From Lentisphaeria bacterium UBA1732 (GTDB lineage Bacteria > Verrucomicrobiota > Lentisphaeria > Victivallales > UBA1829), in assembly GCA_002315855.1 (NCBI GenBank), contig DCIG01000032.1, forward strand, positions 1 to 35,238: a stretch of 35,238 nucleotides of DNA. The letters are read 5' to 3'. The position numbers were made by a program, and so were the translations under genes. Positions within the stretch are counted from its first letter, which is position 1, and each line of letters opens with the position of its first letter. This document shows, piece by piece, positions 33,472 to 35,238 of this stretch. The notes under the pieces were generated by a model. The model was given only the letters and a program-made list of their open reading frames with translations, was not told the DNA's origin and ran no database searches.

Positions 33472-35052
33472 TCAGAACTCAATTTTGTAGCACAGAGCGA
33501 TTTTGAAATCTTTTTTGTCGGGCGACACGATTTCCAGTGTCCCGTCTTCGTTCTGTTTCCATTGCGGGGCGGCGTTTGCGCCCAGCAGTTTCACGGACTT
33601 TACTTTCTTGTCTGCGAATGATTTCAGCGTCATTGCCGTATTGGTTTCCGGCACCATGAGCGTGAAGGCATATACCGTATCGCCCTTGCTGGTGAAACGG
33701 AAATCCTGTGCTGTGGCGGCCTTGCCTTGTCCCTCATTGAATCCCTGATTGTTCAGTCTTGCCTGCGGACCGTCTGCCTGCGGACCTTCGCCGTATTTCT
33801 TCCAGAGTCTTGTCCCGTAAATTCCCTCGCCGTTGATTTTCATCCATGCGCCGATTTCCTGACAGACTGCCAGTTCTTTTTCGTCGATGGTGCCGTTTCC
33901 GCGGATGGGTACACTCAGGAGCAGGTTGCCGCCCTTGCTGACGATGTTGATCAGCATGGAGATTACGGTGCTGGCGGATTTATAGCCGTTGCGGTTGTAG
34001 ACACTGCGTTCATAATGCCAGTTGCCCAGACAGGTGTCGGTCTGCCAGTAAGGTGTTACGATGTCGCCCGGCACGCCGCGTTCCACGTCCCACACCAGTG
34101 CCTTGGTCTGGTCGCCCTTGAGAATCTTTCCGGTTGCCAGCACTTCCTGTTTCCCGTTGTGGTATTTCAGGCTCTGGTTGTAGTAGTACGCGGTCAGTTC
34201 CACGCCGTCGTTCAGGGTCGGGTAGAACGGCACTACGGTGTCGTCGTAATACAGAATTTCAGGATGATAGTCGTCAATCAGCTGTTTGTGGCGTTTCATG
34301 AACTTGTCGCGGTATTCTTTGTCCGGCGTAACCACGCGTTTCGGGTCCCAGTCCCAGTGGCGGTTATCGGGCGAAGCCTCATGTTTTTGCGCGTAGAGTT
34401 CCTGCGGATCAAGTCCCAGCTTGCCCCACCAGGTCCCTTTGCCGTCTGCCTTGGTCAGCAGACCGTCGTAGGGACGGGACGTTTCATACCAGCACCAGGC
34501 GTGCGAAGCGTGGACACTTGCCCCCCAGTGCAGTCCTGCCTTTTCGCAGGCTTTTTTCCATTCTCCGGCGATGTCGCGTTTCGGACCGATGTCCATGGAG
34601 TTCCATTCCTGATATTTGCTGTCCCACAGGTCGAAATTGTCGTGGTGATTCGCCAGCGACACCAGAAACTTCGCTCCCATCATCTTGAAGACACCGGCCA
34701 GATAATCCGGGTCCCACTTGTCCGCGTGCCATTCCTGAATAATATCCTTGAAGCCGAAAGTTTTCGGGTCTCCGTACTTTTCTTTGTGAAAATTCGATTT
34801 CCAGTTCCCGTCGATGTACATTTCGCGGGCGTACCAGTCGCCGGCTTCCGGCTGGCATTGCGGTCCCCAGTGCGCGAAAATTCCGAATTTCGCGTCCTTG
34901 TACCATTCCGGTATCTGGAAATTCTCCTGGAGTGATTTCATGGTCGGCTCGAATAATTCGCTGTCTGCCGCGATCGCGCTGCTTCCGATGGAAAGTGCCG
35001 CCGCTGCGGATACGGTCAGCATCGGTTTTCTGAATCTCTTGGAAACGGACAT
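33472..35052 (-). CDS. Secreted GH29 alpha-L-fucosidase
   Basis: About 526 residues from the ATG at 35052. A signal peptide (1-29, ending AIAA) leads to the GH29 barrel with KFGIFAHWG (55-63), SLANHHDNFDLWDS (132-145) and ILYYDDTVVPF (266-276). D270 aligns with the usual nucleophile Asp of the family. NIVSKGGNLLLSVP and the small C-terminal beta domain follow. Exo-alpha-fucosidases remove terminal L-fucose from mucin-type or other glycans in the periplasm or outside the cell. The start at 35052 was preferred to 35079 because GAGGAG lies just upstream of it and inside the longer ORF. It has its own consensus promoter and terminator. Confidence 0.93.
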   Translation of the reverse strand: MSVSKRFRKPMLTVSAAAALSIGSSAIAADSELFEPTMKSLQENFQIPEWYKDAKFGIFAHWGPQCQPEAGDWYAREMYIDGNWKSNFHKEKYGDPKTFGFKDIIQEWHADKWDPDYLAGVFKMMGAKFLVSLANHHDNFDLWDSKYQEWNSMDIGPKRDIAGEWKKACEKAGLHWGASVHASHAWCWYETSRPYDGLLTKADGKGTWWGKLGLDPQELYAQKHEASPDNRHWDWDPKRVVTPDKEYRDKFMKRHKQLIDDYHPEILYYDDTVVPFYPTLNDGVELTAYYYNQSLKYHNGKQEVLATGKILKGDQTKALVWDVERGVPGDIVTPYWQTDTCLGNWHYERSVYNRNGYKSASTVISMLINIVSKGGNLLLSVPIRGNGTIDEKELAVCQEIGAWMKINGEGIYGTRLWKKYGEGPQADGPQARLNNQGFNEGQGKAATAQDFRFTSKGDTVYAFTLMVPETNTAMTLKSFADKKVKSVKLLGANAAPQWKQNEDGTLEIVSPDKKDFKIALCYKIEF

Positions 35053-35155
35053 TGGTTTTCTCCTCTTGAATAAGCTCATTCACTCATGTTTCGCTGCAAA
35101 TAAACTCATTCGCTTGTGTTGTGCTTTATGGTTTCACGATAAATTATGATAAATA

Positions 35156-35184
35156 ATTATACTTCCGCTTCACGTGTCTTTCAA
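35156..35184 (-). promoter_or_regulatory. Consensus sigma70 promoter of the fucosidase gene
   Basis: On the minus strand, TTGAAA (35184-35179), a 17-base spacer and TATAAT (35161-35156). The leader is about 100 bases long. A short palindrome, CACTAGTG (35214-35221), lies 30 bases upstream and might bind a regulator. Confidence 0.8.
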
Positions 35185-35238
35185 GTCCTTATTAGGAAAA
35201 ATATTTTTTTAACCACTAGTGTCCCAATAAAATACGCT

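Noticed and set aside
33727..34935. Plus-strand frame opposite the GH29 gene (402 codons)
   Set aside because: No ribosome-binding site or motif. It is explained by codon bias of the fucosidase.

Overview
The window looks like part of a Gram-negative chromosome from the PVC group. My best guess is a host-associated Lentisphaerae/Victivallales-like bacterium. This is an inference from gene content: an O-antigen ligase-like polymerase, a lipoprotein, an Aas-like phospholipid acyltransferase, a Bat (aerotolerance) cluster, and secreted GH29, GH35 and GH43 enzymes typical of glycan-degrading gut bacteria. No rRNA, tRNA, CRISPR array, integrase, transposase or complete insertion sequence was seen. 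Most of the window has balanced to moderately high GC. The stretch from about 3.2 to 6.3 kb is clearly AT-rich and was probably acquired horizontally.

Layout. 2-214 is the end of an ADP-ribosylglycohydrolase gene. 280-6225 is a tightly packed minus-strand run whose transcription order is: a cytosine-5 DNA methyltransferase with an N-terminal HTH domain and a large internal insertion, an HNH endonuclease, a membrane protein with a HELCH metalloprotease-like motif, a Nif3-like protein, and a nucleotidyltransferase-fold protein. The first two genes look like an acquired type II restriction-modification pair. They have their own promoter (TTGCAT-17-TATATT) and a dyad over the methyltransferase ribosome-binding site that could be its autoregulatory operator.

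6477-11616 (plus) holds a MetH-like protein with only the homocysteine and pterin domains, an O-antigen ligase/TPR protein, and murD. A nested inverted-repeat region follows, then two large Bat proteins (VWA+TPR, and BatD+TPR+SH3b; 11812-17008). A 548-bp gap holds a promoter-like element, a possible 22-codon leader ORF and two strong hairpins. It precedes translation genes: typA/bipA, an ABC-F ATPase, rpmE and prfA (17557-23086).

From 23.2 kb to the end every gene is on the minus strand. GH35 beta-galactosidase, an orphan beta-class DNA methyltransferase and a GH43-like enzyme appear to form one operon. An Aas-like acyltransferase/acyl-activating fusion has its own near-consensus promoter. 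recX and an OppA-like lipoprotein gene are translationally coupled through an ATGA overlap. A GH29 alpha-L-fucosidase has its own consensus promoter and a strong terminator.

The most interesting items are the HTH-fused, insertion-bearing methyltransferase with its candidate operator, the long structured typA leader, the nested inverted-repeat region before the bat genes, the truncated MetH with missing pterin-site residues, and a probable hidden BatE start inside the BatD reading frame.
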